The notes under the pieces were generated by a model that saw only the letters and a program-made list of their open reading frames with translations, had not been told where the DNA came from and made no database searches. A stretch of DNA of 25,975 bases from Victivallis vadensis. Lineage in GTDB: Bacteria; Verrucomicrobiota; Lentisphaeria; Victivallales; GWF2-50-93. Shown here piece after piece: positions 15,895 through 22,183 of the stretch. Location of the stretch: contig DYRX01000022.1 in the NCBI GenBank assembly GCA_020718525.1, forward strand, positions 1 to 25,975, read 5' to 3'. The stretch's first letter is position 1. The number at the start of each line of letters is the position of its first letter. The translations under genes were made by a program, and so were the position numbers.

Positions 15895-18015
15895 TATGGC
15901 GCTTGCTCCATATCTTGCAAAATAGGGCGACACCTTTCCTCCGGCCGTTGTGAAACTGCCACCCACATATAAATTGCCATTTGCATCAGAAGCGAGATCT
16001 GTCACTGCCGCATTTGTTCCCGCTCCAAGGGCAATCCAGGAGCTTCCGTTCCATTTTGCGACATAATTTGCCGAATTTCCTCCCGCCGTTGTGAATGTGC
16101 CCCCTGCGTAGAGATTTCCCTTCGAGTCGCATGAAATAGAGTTGGGAATGTTGTTGAGACCACTCCCGAGCGCATGCCAATTTGCACCCTGATATTTTGC
16201 AATGTAGTTTGCCGGATCGCCCGTTCCCACACTGGTGAAATAGCCGGCGGCATAGAGAACTCCACCAGAGTCAACCGCCAAACTGTTAACAGCGTCATTG
16301 ACTCCGATGACAAGGTGGTTCCAGGAAGCCCCATTCCATTTGGCGACATGTTGAGCTTCTGTTCCTCCCGCGTTGGTGAATGCTCCGCCCGCATATAGAT
16401 TTCCACTGGAATCCATGACTAGGCTTGAAACCGTATTGTTCATGCCGGTTCCGAGATTGCTCCAAGCCGCGCCATTCCATTTCGCCACATAGTTTGCGCT
16501 CGATCCACCGGCCGTTGTGAAGGTGCCTCCAGTGTATAAACTGTTCGAAGAGTCGCAAACCAAGGCATGGACGTCGCCGTTCAGTCCCGAACCCAGGGCC
16601 GTCCAGCTTGTGCCATTGTATTTGGCGATGCGGTTTGCGGCAACCCCATTAATGCTTGAAAATCTTCCGCCGGCATAGATATTTCCGGACGAGTCAACGG
16701 CGAGAGACTCGACCTGGTCGTCGGCATCGCCTATTTCAGTCATTTTCGAAGGATCACTGGGGTCAATCTTATAAACCTTTCCGATCTCCATCCCTGCGAC
16801 CGGGTATCCGGACTTGTCAATAATCAGTGACTTCGGCAATTCGCAGTTCATCATGTTAGGTTTTCCGATCTGCTCCCAATTTCCAGAGCTGTCCCCCTTT
16901 GCAATATAGTGTGCATCATTGCCGCCGGCAGTCGAAAAGTTTCCGCCGGCGTACAGATGGTCACCAAGCCAGGCAAGCCCCTTGATCGAATCATTCATTC
17001 CCGAGCCGAGGGCGCTCCAGCTTGTACCGTTGTATTTGGCGACGTAGTTCGCCGCGCTTCCGCCGGCAGTCGTAAAATCCCCTCCCACATAAATGTTGTT
17101 ATCCGAGTCGGATGCAATTGACCTCACAGTGTTGTTCAGTCCGTTCAATGCTGCACCCCAGGCACTGCCGTCCCAAATTGCCAGATTGTTGGCGAAATTT
17201 CCTCCTGCTGTCGAGAATTGTCCTCCTGCAAAGAGCTTGTTTTGCTCCGAATCAAAGTGCAGTGCGCGAACATTTCCGTCAGTGCCGCTTCCAAACCATC
17301 CCCAACTGCCTGTGTCTGGAGCCCATTCAGTCACATGGTTGACCGTCGCAATTCCGGCTATGGTGAATGCTCCGCCAAGATAAATTTTCCCTCCAGCTCC
17401 AGGGGCGATGGCAAAAACTGCATCATCAAGTCCCGTCCCAAGAGAACTCCAGCTTGAACCGTTCCATTTTGCCACGTAGTTTGCAGGTCCGCCGCCGGCA
17501 CTTGTGAAATATCCACCAGCATACAAATATTCTCCGGCGCCTTCGGTATTCATGCAGACTGCATAGACCTGACCGTCCACACCGCTTCCAAGGGCGCTCC
17601 AGCTTGAGCCATCCCACTTCGCAATACGATTCACGGAAAGCCCCCCGGCTGTCGTAAAAGCACCTCCGGCATAGACATGACCGTTCCTGTCCACAGCGAT
17701 GCTGTTGACCTGATTGTTGGTGCCTGAAGACAGCGAACTCCAATCCGTTCCGTCCCACTTGGCAATATTGTTCGCAGAAACTGTGCCGATCTGGGTAAAG
17801 CTTCCTCCAACATATACCAGCCCCCTTCCATCAACGCCCTGCGTGGCGCATACACAATTGATAGCTCCGTCAGCTCCAGACCACTGCGTCAGTCCAGACC
17901 AGGCGGATGCTCCTAGAAGTTTTGCTTGACAGAAGAAGAGCAAGCTCAAGACTGCACAGCAAGCGACAGAGCTCCTATAAATCTCGCACAGACTTCCAAC
18001 GGTTCTTTCAGACAT
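14857..18015 (-). CDS. Exported propeller protein: 14 blades (one degenerate) plus seven FG-GAP/VCBS repeats
   Basis: About 1052 residues from the ATG at 18015, which has AGGGGG five bases upstream. A TTG at 18063 also has a strong GGGGGG nine bases upstream, but the ATG gives the better signal peptide (VACCAVLSLLFFCQAKLLGASA). Then come 14 blade units. Thirteen carry the YxGGxF motif. The eighth (around 16700-16815) is degenerate and reads YPVAGMEIGKVYKIDPSDPSK instead. It lies exactly between the first seven and last six units, as if marking the junction of two seven-bladed propellers. Residues ~708-1052 are seven FG-GAP/VCBS repeats. The gap to the next paralog is 60 bases, so co-transcription is likely. 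Probably a surface or secreted protein with an unknown ligand. Confidence 0.88.
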   Translation of the reverse strand: MSERTVGSLCEIYRSSVACCAVLSLLFFCQAKLLGASAWSGLTQWSGADGAINCVCATQGVDGRGLVYVGGSFTQIGTVSANNIAKWDGTDWSSLSSGTNNQVNSIAVDRNGHVYAGGAFTTAGGLSVNRIAKWDGSSWSALGSGVDGQVYAVCMNTEGAGEYLYAGGYFTSAGGGPANYVAKWNGSSWSSLGTGLDDAVFAIAPGAGGKIYLGGAFTIAGIATVNHVTEWAPDTGSWGWFGSGTDGNVRALHFDSEQNKLFAGGQFSTAGGNFANNLAIWDGSAWGAALNGLNNTVRSIASDSDNNIYVGGDFTTAGGSAANYVAKYNGTSWSALGSGMNDSIKGLAWLGDHLYAGGNFSTAGGNDAHYIAKGDSSGNWEQIGKPNMMNCELPKSLIIDKSGYPVAGMEIGKVYKIDPSDPSKMTEIGDADDQVESLAVDSSGNIYAGGRFSSINGVAANRIAKYNGTSWTALGSGLNGDVHALVCDSSNSLYTGGTFTTAGGSSANYVAKWNGAAWSNLGTGMNNTVSSLVMDSSGNLYAGGAFTNAGGTEAQHVAKWNGASWNHLVIGVNDAVNSLAVDSGGVLYAAGYFTSVGTGDPANYIAKYQGANWHALGSGLNNIPNSISCDSKGNLYAGGTFTTAGGNSANYVAKWNGSSWIALGAGTNAAVTDLASDANGNLYVGGSFTTAGGKVSPYFARYGASAIRDFNGDFKSDVIAEDSSTDRGWFFLMNGAAPYSSNIVYSRSNNDWSITRIADFNADNCNDLMWKNFSSNQVLLYLMNGYTTMAANTIYPANSGWAVQAVADFNGDGRADILRQHDTTHAGYIDIMNGSSVSSSSYVYTASAVWAIKTLADFNGDGKADILWQNTSRTGYMYLMDGGTILSHGKVYQISDNNWSIDKYGDFNGDGKCDILWRYGSMGYCAGYIYLMNGLSVSSSGYAYTSSDINWGVSQTGDINGDGKSDLIFQNSSSGVGVGYLMNGTSPSSTGTIYTASGSWTIVGQSDYNGDGKADLLWTNTATNKTMDWIMDGLTRSSYGTVFGTGSKAPYY
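15895..17820 (-). repeat. Fourteen blade-encoding repeats, the eighth degenerate
   Basis: Units 1-7 begin YVGGSFTQIG through YAGGNFSTAGG. Unit 8 lacks the GG motif. Units 9-14 run from YAGGRFSSING to YVGGSFTTAGG. The last unit ends at FARYGA before the FG-GAP module. Confidence 0.78.
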
Positions 18016-18078
18016 ATTTTCCCCCTGTTTACAAGTTGCAGGATCATGCGCCAGCAAGCACAAAAGAATTTTCCCCCC

Positions 18079-19110
18079 TCATTTCAAAGGCATCAGCAGT
18101 CTCCAATCCATGCCGTCGCTGTAGACTGCCCCGCAAGTCGAGACTGCCGCGCCGTTCATCAGATAAATCAGCGTTTTTCTCGACGACTGATTTTCCCATA
18201 GAAGATCATCCTTGGAATCTCCATTGAAATCGGAGCATGCGGCAATTTCCCAGTTTCTGTCCTTTTTGTTGTAAACCATTGATGCCGAAGACACCGTGAT
18301 GCCGTTCATAAGATAAATTGCGCCTGTTCCATTTTTGTGCTCCCACAAAAGGTCGCATTTGCCATCGCCATTGAAGTCGGCAAGCCTTGTCACTTCCCAA
18401 TCCTCATCGCTTTTGCGGTATGCGAAGCCCCCCGAAGATACATTCAGCCCATCCATGAGGTATATGTAGCCGGAGCCGTCGCTGTGCTCCCAAAGCAAAT
18501 CCTGCTTCCCGTCTCCGTTGAAATCGCAAAACTGAACAATGTTCCAGGAGGAGTTGCGGCGATAGACGGTTCCAGCAGACTTGATGGATGTCCCGTCCAT
18601 GAGGTACATGTATCCTTGTCCGGTGGAATTTTCCCATAAAAGATCATCTTTCCCATCGCCATCGAAATCTGACACGGCGATTATGTCCCAATTCGAGCTT
18701 CTGCTGTATATGTCTGCCCCCTGGAGGACAGTCGCCCCGTCCATGAGATTCAAATGCCCCGCGCCACTCCTGTGCTCCCATAGTATGTCCGTCTTTCCGT
18801 CGGCATTGAAATCTCCAGTCTCCTTCACGCTCCAGCCGCTGTTGGCTGAATTAAGCGACGAGGAGGATAGGATCGCAGTCCCGTTCATCAGATACACAAG
18901 AGACTTGCCGTTGCTCCTGTTTTTCCAGAGCAGATCGCTCTTCCCATCTCCATTGAGATCGCAAATCCTGAAAACAGCCCAATTGCCGTCGTTTGTTTCG
19001 TAAAATTTCCCTGACGACGATACAGTTGTCCCGTTCATGAGATAAATCCAGCCGTTCCTGAAATCCTCAAGACAGATGATGTCAGACTTTCCGTCTGCAT
19101 TGAAATCCGC
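18079..19110 (-). repeat. Seven FG-GAP/VCBS repeats on the glycosidase
   Basis: Calcium-loop motifs in order: ADFNADGKSD, CDLNGDGKSD, GDFNADGKTD, SDFDGDGKDD, CDFNGDGKQD, ADFNGDGKCD, SDFNGDSKDD, with DLLWEH/N following most of them. The module is 343 residues, the same size as in the three neighbouring propeller proteins, and has an ending similar to the 9468-12617 gene (MDWRLLMPLK versus VDWNLILPQN). Confidence 0.85.
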
Positions 19111-20382
19111 AGATAAATTGCCTGGCACAGGCACAATGTAATAAGGGACATCACTGGCGGACGCAAACTGAAAATCGCCGATTCCCTTGATTGCGGTCTG
19201 AGAGTCAAAGCTTGGATTGCCAAAAGAATCCAGCAGAACGTCGTCAGATGCATCCAAATCCGGCACCGCGCATACTATTCTTACTTTTCTCGTTTCAATG
19301 CCCGGAACACTTATTGTCGTTCCCCCCGCCTCGTCTGTCCAGGCGAGAAAAACTGTCGAAAAGTCCGGACACATGTATTGGAAAGCTGAATAGTCCGCGC
19401 CTGAATCGGAAATTTTTCCCAAGCTGTAGAAGGCTCCAATCATTTGGTTCATTCGTAGAAATGTGTAGTAGTTGGGACGCTTGACTCCGTCCTTGTCAAT
19501 CATTGTCATCCATAGAAGACGCTCATCAGACCACATCGCGTTCGCTGTCATTTCGGCATAAATGATTCGCTCCGCATTGTATGAAAAGGCGTTTGAGCAT
19601 GCTACGGGAAGCCAGCGGGCATTTTTATACTGCGATGCGGAGACTCCATCCGGATTGTCATAGAATGCCGATTCGGTCACGACAAACGGAACTGTTTCCA
19701 GGTCTCCGTCAAAGCCCCAGAGATCTTCCGTCGCATCCTTCATGCCCAGCAGATCCGGCAGATAGCTATGGTACGAAATGAAATCCACTGCCACACCGGC
19801 AGTCCAAACAGCTTTGAAGTCGCTGAAGTCATGCATGTCTCCGCAAACAAGTGAGCCTGCGGAAAATTTCGCGTCCGGATTCGCACTCTTCAACGCGGCA
19901 TATGATTGCTGGCAGTATTCGACGTAGGTCGCCTGCGGAAAGGCGCTCCACTCCGGCGCGCTTGACTGGTATTCGTTGACAATCTCCCAATAAAGGACAG
20001 AATCCAGAAGCCCCGGCATGTCGTCAATTCCATCATTGTCGTAGCGCTCGACAAAAAATTCCAGCACAGAAGCAAAATCCGCGGACGACGGAAACGAGCC
20101 AGACTCCGATTTGGGAGTCAGAATCGCGTAGACATTGCATCCTTTCTCCTGCGCTTCCCGCACCCGGATGTCAAACATGTCTCGCAGTGCCTGCTTGGGC
20201 TCGCCGGACTCGATGTCCGAAGAACGGACATCGTTGGGAACTCTGGTCCAACTTATGTTCGCAGATTGAAGATTGGAGAGATTCTCTTCGCGCCCCCCGG
20301 CTCCAAAACGCAGTGTGCCGGCGAAGACAGCAAGCTGTGAGCAGGCAAAGAAAAAGAGGAAGCTAAGAGCAAAAGTTCTCAT
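18079..20382 (-). CDS. Secreted GH-A-like glycoside hydrolase with C-terminal seven FG-GAP/VCBS repeats
   Basis: About 767 residues from the ATG at 20382, with GAGGGGGG eight bases upstream and a signal peptide (MRTFALSFLFFFACSQLAVFAG). An upstream in-frame start at 20460 would bury the signal peptide. Residues ~23-400 look like a clan GH-A (beta/alpha)8 domain. The end of strand 4 is LYWEIVNEYQ with likely acid/base Glu137, strand 6 has FISYHSY, and strand 7 is PFVVTESAFYD with likely nucleophile Glu237. The closest types by eye are GH39/GH5-like; I cannot name the exact family. Residues ~425-767 are the same seven FG-GAP repeat module found in the next three genes. It is the first gene of the paralog run, preceded by a good promoter. 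It may cut or trim an extracellular polysaccharide, possibly the one made here; this is inference. Confidence 0.82.
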   Translation of the reverse strand: MRTFALSFLFFFACSQLAVFAGTLRFGAGGREENLSNLQSANISWTRVPNDVRSSDIESGEPKQALRDMFDIRVREAQEKGCNVYAILTPKSESGSFPSSADFASVLEFFVERYDNDGIDDMPGLLDSVLYWEIVNEYQSSAPEWSAFPQATYVEYCQQSYAALKSANPDAKFSAGSLVCGDMHDFSDFKAVWTAGVAVDFISYHSYLPDLLGMKDATEDLWGFDGDLETVPFVVTESAFYDNPDGVSASQYKNARWLPVACSNAFSYNAERIIYAEMTANAMWSDERLLWMTMIDKDGVKRPNYYTFLRMNQMIGAFYSLGKISDSGADYSAFQYMCPDFSTVFLAWTDEAGGTTISVPGIETRKVRIVCAVPDLDASDDVLLDSFGNPSFDSQTAIKGIGDFQFASASDVPYYIVPVPGNLSADFNADGKSDIICLEDFRNGWIYLMNGTTVSSSGKFYETNDGNWAVFRICDLNGDGKSDLLWKNRSNGKSLVYLMNGTAILSSSSLNSANSGWSVKETGDFNADGKTDILWEHRSGAGHLNLMDGATVLQGADIYSRSSNWDIIAVSDFDGDGKDDLLWENSTGQGYMYLMDGTSIKSAGTVYRRNSSWNIVQFCDFNGDGKQDLLWEHSDGSGYIYLMDGLNVSSGGFAYRKSDEDWEVTRLADFNGDGKCDLLWEHKNGTGAIYLMNGITVSSASMVYNKKDRNWEIAACSDFNGDSKDDLLWENQSSRKTLIYLMNGAAVSTCGAVYSDGMDWRLLMPLK

Positions 20383-20443
20383 TTTGAAATCCCCCCTCAG
20401 ATGCGTTTTTCCAATCACAAAAACAATTTTTTGCGCAAAAACA

Positions 20444-20471
20444 CAAGATAGTATGCCCAAGATAGTATGCC
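20444..20471. repeat. Perfect 14-bp tandem duplication in the leader of the glycosidase operon
   Basis: CAAGATAGTATGCC occurs at 20444-20457 and, with no spacer, at 20458-20471 (minus strand GGCATACTATCTTG twice). It lies between the predicted promoter and the ATG at 20382, so it would be transcribed as part of a ~125-base leader. It could be a regulator-binding direct repeat or a simple replication-slippage product. Confidence 0.75.
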
Positions 20472-20482
20472 ACCCCCGTGGC
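20469..20482. promoter_or_regulatory. Small GC-rich hairpin in the leader
   Basis: GCCACCCCCGTGGC: 5-bp arms GCCAC / GTGGC around CCCC, overlapping the last bases of the 14-bp tandem duplication. Too short to be a terminator by itself; possibly a leader stem. Confidence 0.35.
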
Positions 20483-20513
20483 AGAGAATACTCAAAAAAA
20501 CGCCAGAAAACCT

Positions 20514-20541
20514 AGTATAATTCACAGAAACGTAAAATCAA
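20514..20541 (-). promoter_or_regulatory. Predicted sigma70-like promoter for the glycosidase/propeller operon
   Basis: On the minus strand TTGATT (20536-20541) and TATACT (20514-20519) are separated by 16 bases: four of six and five of six matches to the sigma70 consensus. Transcription would begin near 20507, giving a ~125-base leader before the ATG at 20382. It is the best promoter in the window and sits exactly where the four-gene FG-GAP run begins. Confidence 0.5.
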
Positions 20542-20560
20542 GAGATAAATATTCACGGAT

Positions 20561-20642
20561 CTACGCCGTTCACTGAATCTTCACCTCCAATAAAATGCGA
20601 TTTTACATTTTATCTTAGTACGGATTCAGTAAACGACCGTAG
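20561..20642. repeat. 82-bp nested inverted repeat (MITE-like or terminator/operator structure)
   Basis: The outer arms are CTACGCCGTTCACTGAATC (20561-20579) and the complement of 20623-20642; they pair over 19-20 bp with one gap and two mismatches. Inside is a second perfect 8-bp inverted repeat, ATAAAATG (20590-20597) and CATTTTAT (20606-20613). The element lies 18 bases after the neuA stop and upstream of the promoter. It could fold into one long stem and end neuA transcription, or be a very small transposable-element remnant. No T-run follows the outer stem, so a standard intrinsic terminator is not shown. Confidence 0.6.
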
Positions 20643-20659
20643 TTTGCTGAATACGTACG

Positions 20660-21361
20660 TCAAGAACTTTTTTTCCGCATGAAATATTCAGTCAAAACTA
20701 TGTCGCTTATGCAGTCAATGCTGACCGACTTCTCCTCCGGCATGATGTAGGGGAGACTGCGCGCTCCAAAAAAATTGCTCTCCCCGAGTATGACAGGCAC
20801 CTTGGTCGCGTAAATCGCTCCATTGAGACGGTAGGCCGGCGGCAAATCCTGCCGTGGTGTCTCCGATACGGCACCGTCCATAAAGGGCGCGAGATAGCTG
20901 TCCTTTATTTTTTTCATCTTCATAGGATGATGATCCTCTATCCTGCATACGCTCACAACCGATGTGCATTCATCATCCGTGCAGGCGATCTCGAGACATT
21001 TCTTCACGTCGTCCGCATCCCTGAGAGGAGCTGTGGCCTGGAGCAGAAGAAGAATATCGAATGCCGTGCCGGAATATAGAGACAGGACATGCTTCATCAC
21101 ATCAATTGATTTAACCTTGTCGCCTGAAAGCTCGTCTGGACGAAGCGTCGGAACTTTCACTCCAAACTTTTCAGCGACATCCGCGATCTTTCTTGAATCT
21201 GTCGAAACGTGGATTTCGTCAATCTCCGGACAGCTGAGCGCATGCTCGATGCTGTATGCTATCAGCGGTTTTCCGCAAATGGGATAGACGTTCTTGTCGG
21301 GAATTCCCTTCGATCCGCCGCGCGCGGGGATCACAGCAATGATTTTTTTTCCATGAAGCAT
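20660..21361 (-). CDS. neuA: CMP-sugar synthetase, acylneuraminate cytidylyltransferase type
   Basis: About 233 residues from the ATG at 21361, which has GAGGA six bases upstream (a TTG two codons earlier is less likely). The nucleotide-binding N-terminus IPARGGSKGIPDKN (11-24) is the family signature. Further conserved blocks are GKPLIAYSIEHA, LQATAPLR (107-114; commonly LQPTSPLR), YRLNGAIYA (177-185) and VSIDCISD (213-220). The enzyme joins CTP to a nonulosonic acid (sialic, legionaminic or pseudaminic type) in the cytoplasm, to give the CMP-activated donor. No neuB-type synthase, epimerase or sialyltransferase is seen in the window, so the actual sugar is open. It follows the toxin gene by 67 bases. 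Confidence 0.88.
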   Translation of the reverse strand: MLHGKKIIAVIPARGGSKGIPDKNVYPICGKPLIAYSIEHALSCPEIDEIHVSTDSRKIADVAEKFGVKVPTLRPDELSGDKVKSIDVMKHVLSLYSGTAFDILLLLQATAPLRDADDVKKCLEIACTDDECTSVVSVCRIEDHHPMKMKKIKDSYLAPFMDGAVSETPRQDLPPAYRLNGAIYATKVPVILGESNFFGARSLPYIMPEEKSVSIDCISDIVLTEYFMRKKSS

Positions 21362-21404
21362 GCTCAATCCTCAAATGTTGATGTTTACGATTCTTTCAGC
21401 AACA

Positions 21405-21419
21405 AGTCGTTTGACGACT
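21405..21419. promoter_or_regulatory. Short hairpin between the PIN gene and neuA
   Basis: Perfect 6-bp arms AGTCGT / ACGACT around TTG, nine bases after the stop of the PIN gene. No T-run follows on the minus strand. It could slow or partly end toxin-antitoxin transcription before neuA, but evidence is weak. Confidence 0.3.
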
Positions 21420-21428
21420 GCCTTCATC

Positions 21429-21827
21429 TCAAATAATCAATTTAAAATGATTAGATTTTGAGGCATCCTTGTCGAAGGTCAATGTTTTTTCACAGCCACA
21501 ATGCCTGGCATTCAAGACGATAAGCAAATCTGGAAGATCAATTTTGGAATTTCTGCCCGTCTCAACCAATTCCGACATAAGAACCCTGTCTTCAAATTCC
21601 AACACGGAATATTTAAGCATCTTCTCGAATGTCGAGATTATGTCATCTCTGGAAAAATCGTAGACGGATTTCAAAACCCATATCAATTCAAGTACAACAG
21701 GCGTGCAAACGAAAAAACTGGCACCGGACAGTTCCGCGTCTTCAAACAATTTTCTGACCTTTCCAGCCTGCTTTACATCATCCCTGACAAGGAACCTCAC
21801 AAGCACATTGGCGTCTATCGCATTCAT
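21429..21827 (-). CDS. vapC: PIN-domain ribonuclease toxin (VapC-like)
   Basis: 132 residues, the normal size for the family. The opening AIDANVLVRFLVRDD gives the first acidic residue (Asp5). VLELIWVLK supplies Glu47, KIDLPDLLIVLNARHCGC supplies Asp100 in the usual 'DxxD' helix, and LTFDKDA supplies Asp119. These are the four acidic metal ligands of an active PIN nuclease. Such toxins cleave tRNA or rRNA when not bound by their antitoxin. The start codon overlaps the end of the upstream antitoxin by four bases (ATGA), so translation is coupled. It stands within polysaccharide genes and is probably an independent module. Confidence 0.9.
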   Translation of the reverse strand: MNAIDANVLVRFLVRDDVKQAGKVRKLFEDAELSGASFFVCTPVVLELIWVLKSVYDFSRDDIISTFEKMLKYSVLEFEDRVLMSELVETGRNSKIDLPDLLIVLNARHCGCEKTLTFDKDASKSNHFKLII

Positions 21828-22075
21828 TTATGTTTTTTCTCTATGAATTCGGCAATCCCTTTATGCATTTCTTCTACAGTAACAGCTTGCTTTTTCTTTC
21901 TTTTTTCCTGCAAAATCCCGTAAAGGTCAGAAGTGTGGAATGCTCTTGTCTCAATCACTATTTTTCCCTCGGAGAGCGTGAAGTCCAATTTGTCCCCCTT
22001 GTTCAGCCCGAGATTGTTTCTGATTTCCAGCGGGATTGTAACCTGCCCCTTACTCGTAATCGTCGCCGTTGACAT
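21824..22075 (-). CDS. AbrB/MazE-family (SpoVT-AbrB fold) antitoxin
   Basis: 83 residues. The swapped-hairpin DNA-binding motif is at the N-terminus: TITSKGQVTIPLEIRNNLGL (5-24), then GDKLDFTLSEGKIVIE. The C-terminal ~40 residues (FHTSDLYGILQEKRKKKQ...) would be the part that wraps the toxin. A GAGG lies nine bases before the ATG. Antitoxins of this type bind their own promoter, and a perfect palindrome is present ~28 bases upstream of this gene. Together with the overlapping PIN gene this makes a complete type II toxin-antitoxin pair. Confidence 0.92.
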   Translation of the reverse strand: MSTATITSKGQVTIPLEIRNNLGLNKGDKLDFTLSEGKIVIETRAFHTSDLYGILQEKRKKKQAVTVEEMHKGIAEFIEKKHK

Positions 22076-22102
22076 GGCCTAACCTCTGTTCTTTCTAATG
22101 TC

Positions 22103-22121
22103 TCCTTACTTACTGTAAGGA
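22103..22121. promoter_or_regulatory. Palindromic operator of the toxin-antitoxin operon
   Basis: TCCTTACTTACTGTAAGGA: perfect 7-bp arms with a 5-base spacer, ending one base from the predicted -10. Its place over the expected transcription start fits autorepression by the AbrB-type antitoxin. Confidence 0.6.
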
Positions 22122-22122
22122 T

Positions 22123-22151
22123 ACTATGTCATGTGCGGATAGACATTTCAA
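22123..22151 (-). promoter_or_regulatory. Predicted promoter of the toxin-antitoxin operon
   Basis: Minus strand TTGAAA (22146-22151) and CATAGT (22123-22128) with a 17-base spacer. The -35 matches five of six and the -10 four of six consensus bases. The start of transcription would fall inside the palindromic operator. Confidence 0.4.
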
Positions 22152-22165
22152 GTGGATATAGGTTG

Positions 22166-22177
22166 AATCCGCGGATT
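22166..22177. promoter_or_regulatory. 12-bp perfect palindrome after the KpsS-like gene
   Basis: AATCCGCGGATT, six bases after the stop of the KpsS-like gene. It may be a protein-binding site or a chance palindrome; it has no loop, so it is not a hairpin terminator. Confidence 0.3.
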
Positions 22178-22183
22178 TCCCCC

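Noticed and set aside
9468..18015. Regular repeats as a CRISPR array or satellite DNA.
   Set aside because: The repeats are protein-coding blades with synonymous and conservative changes, a 141-150 bp period and no unique spacers.
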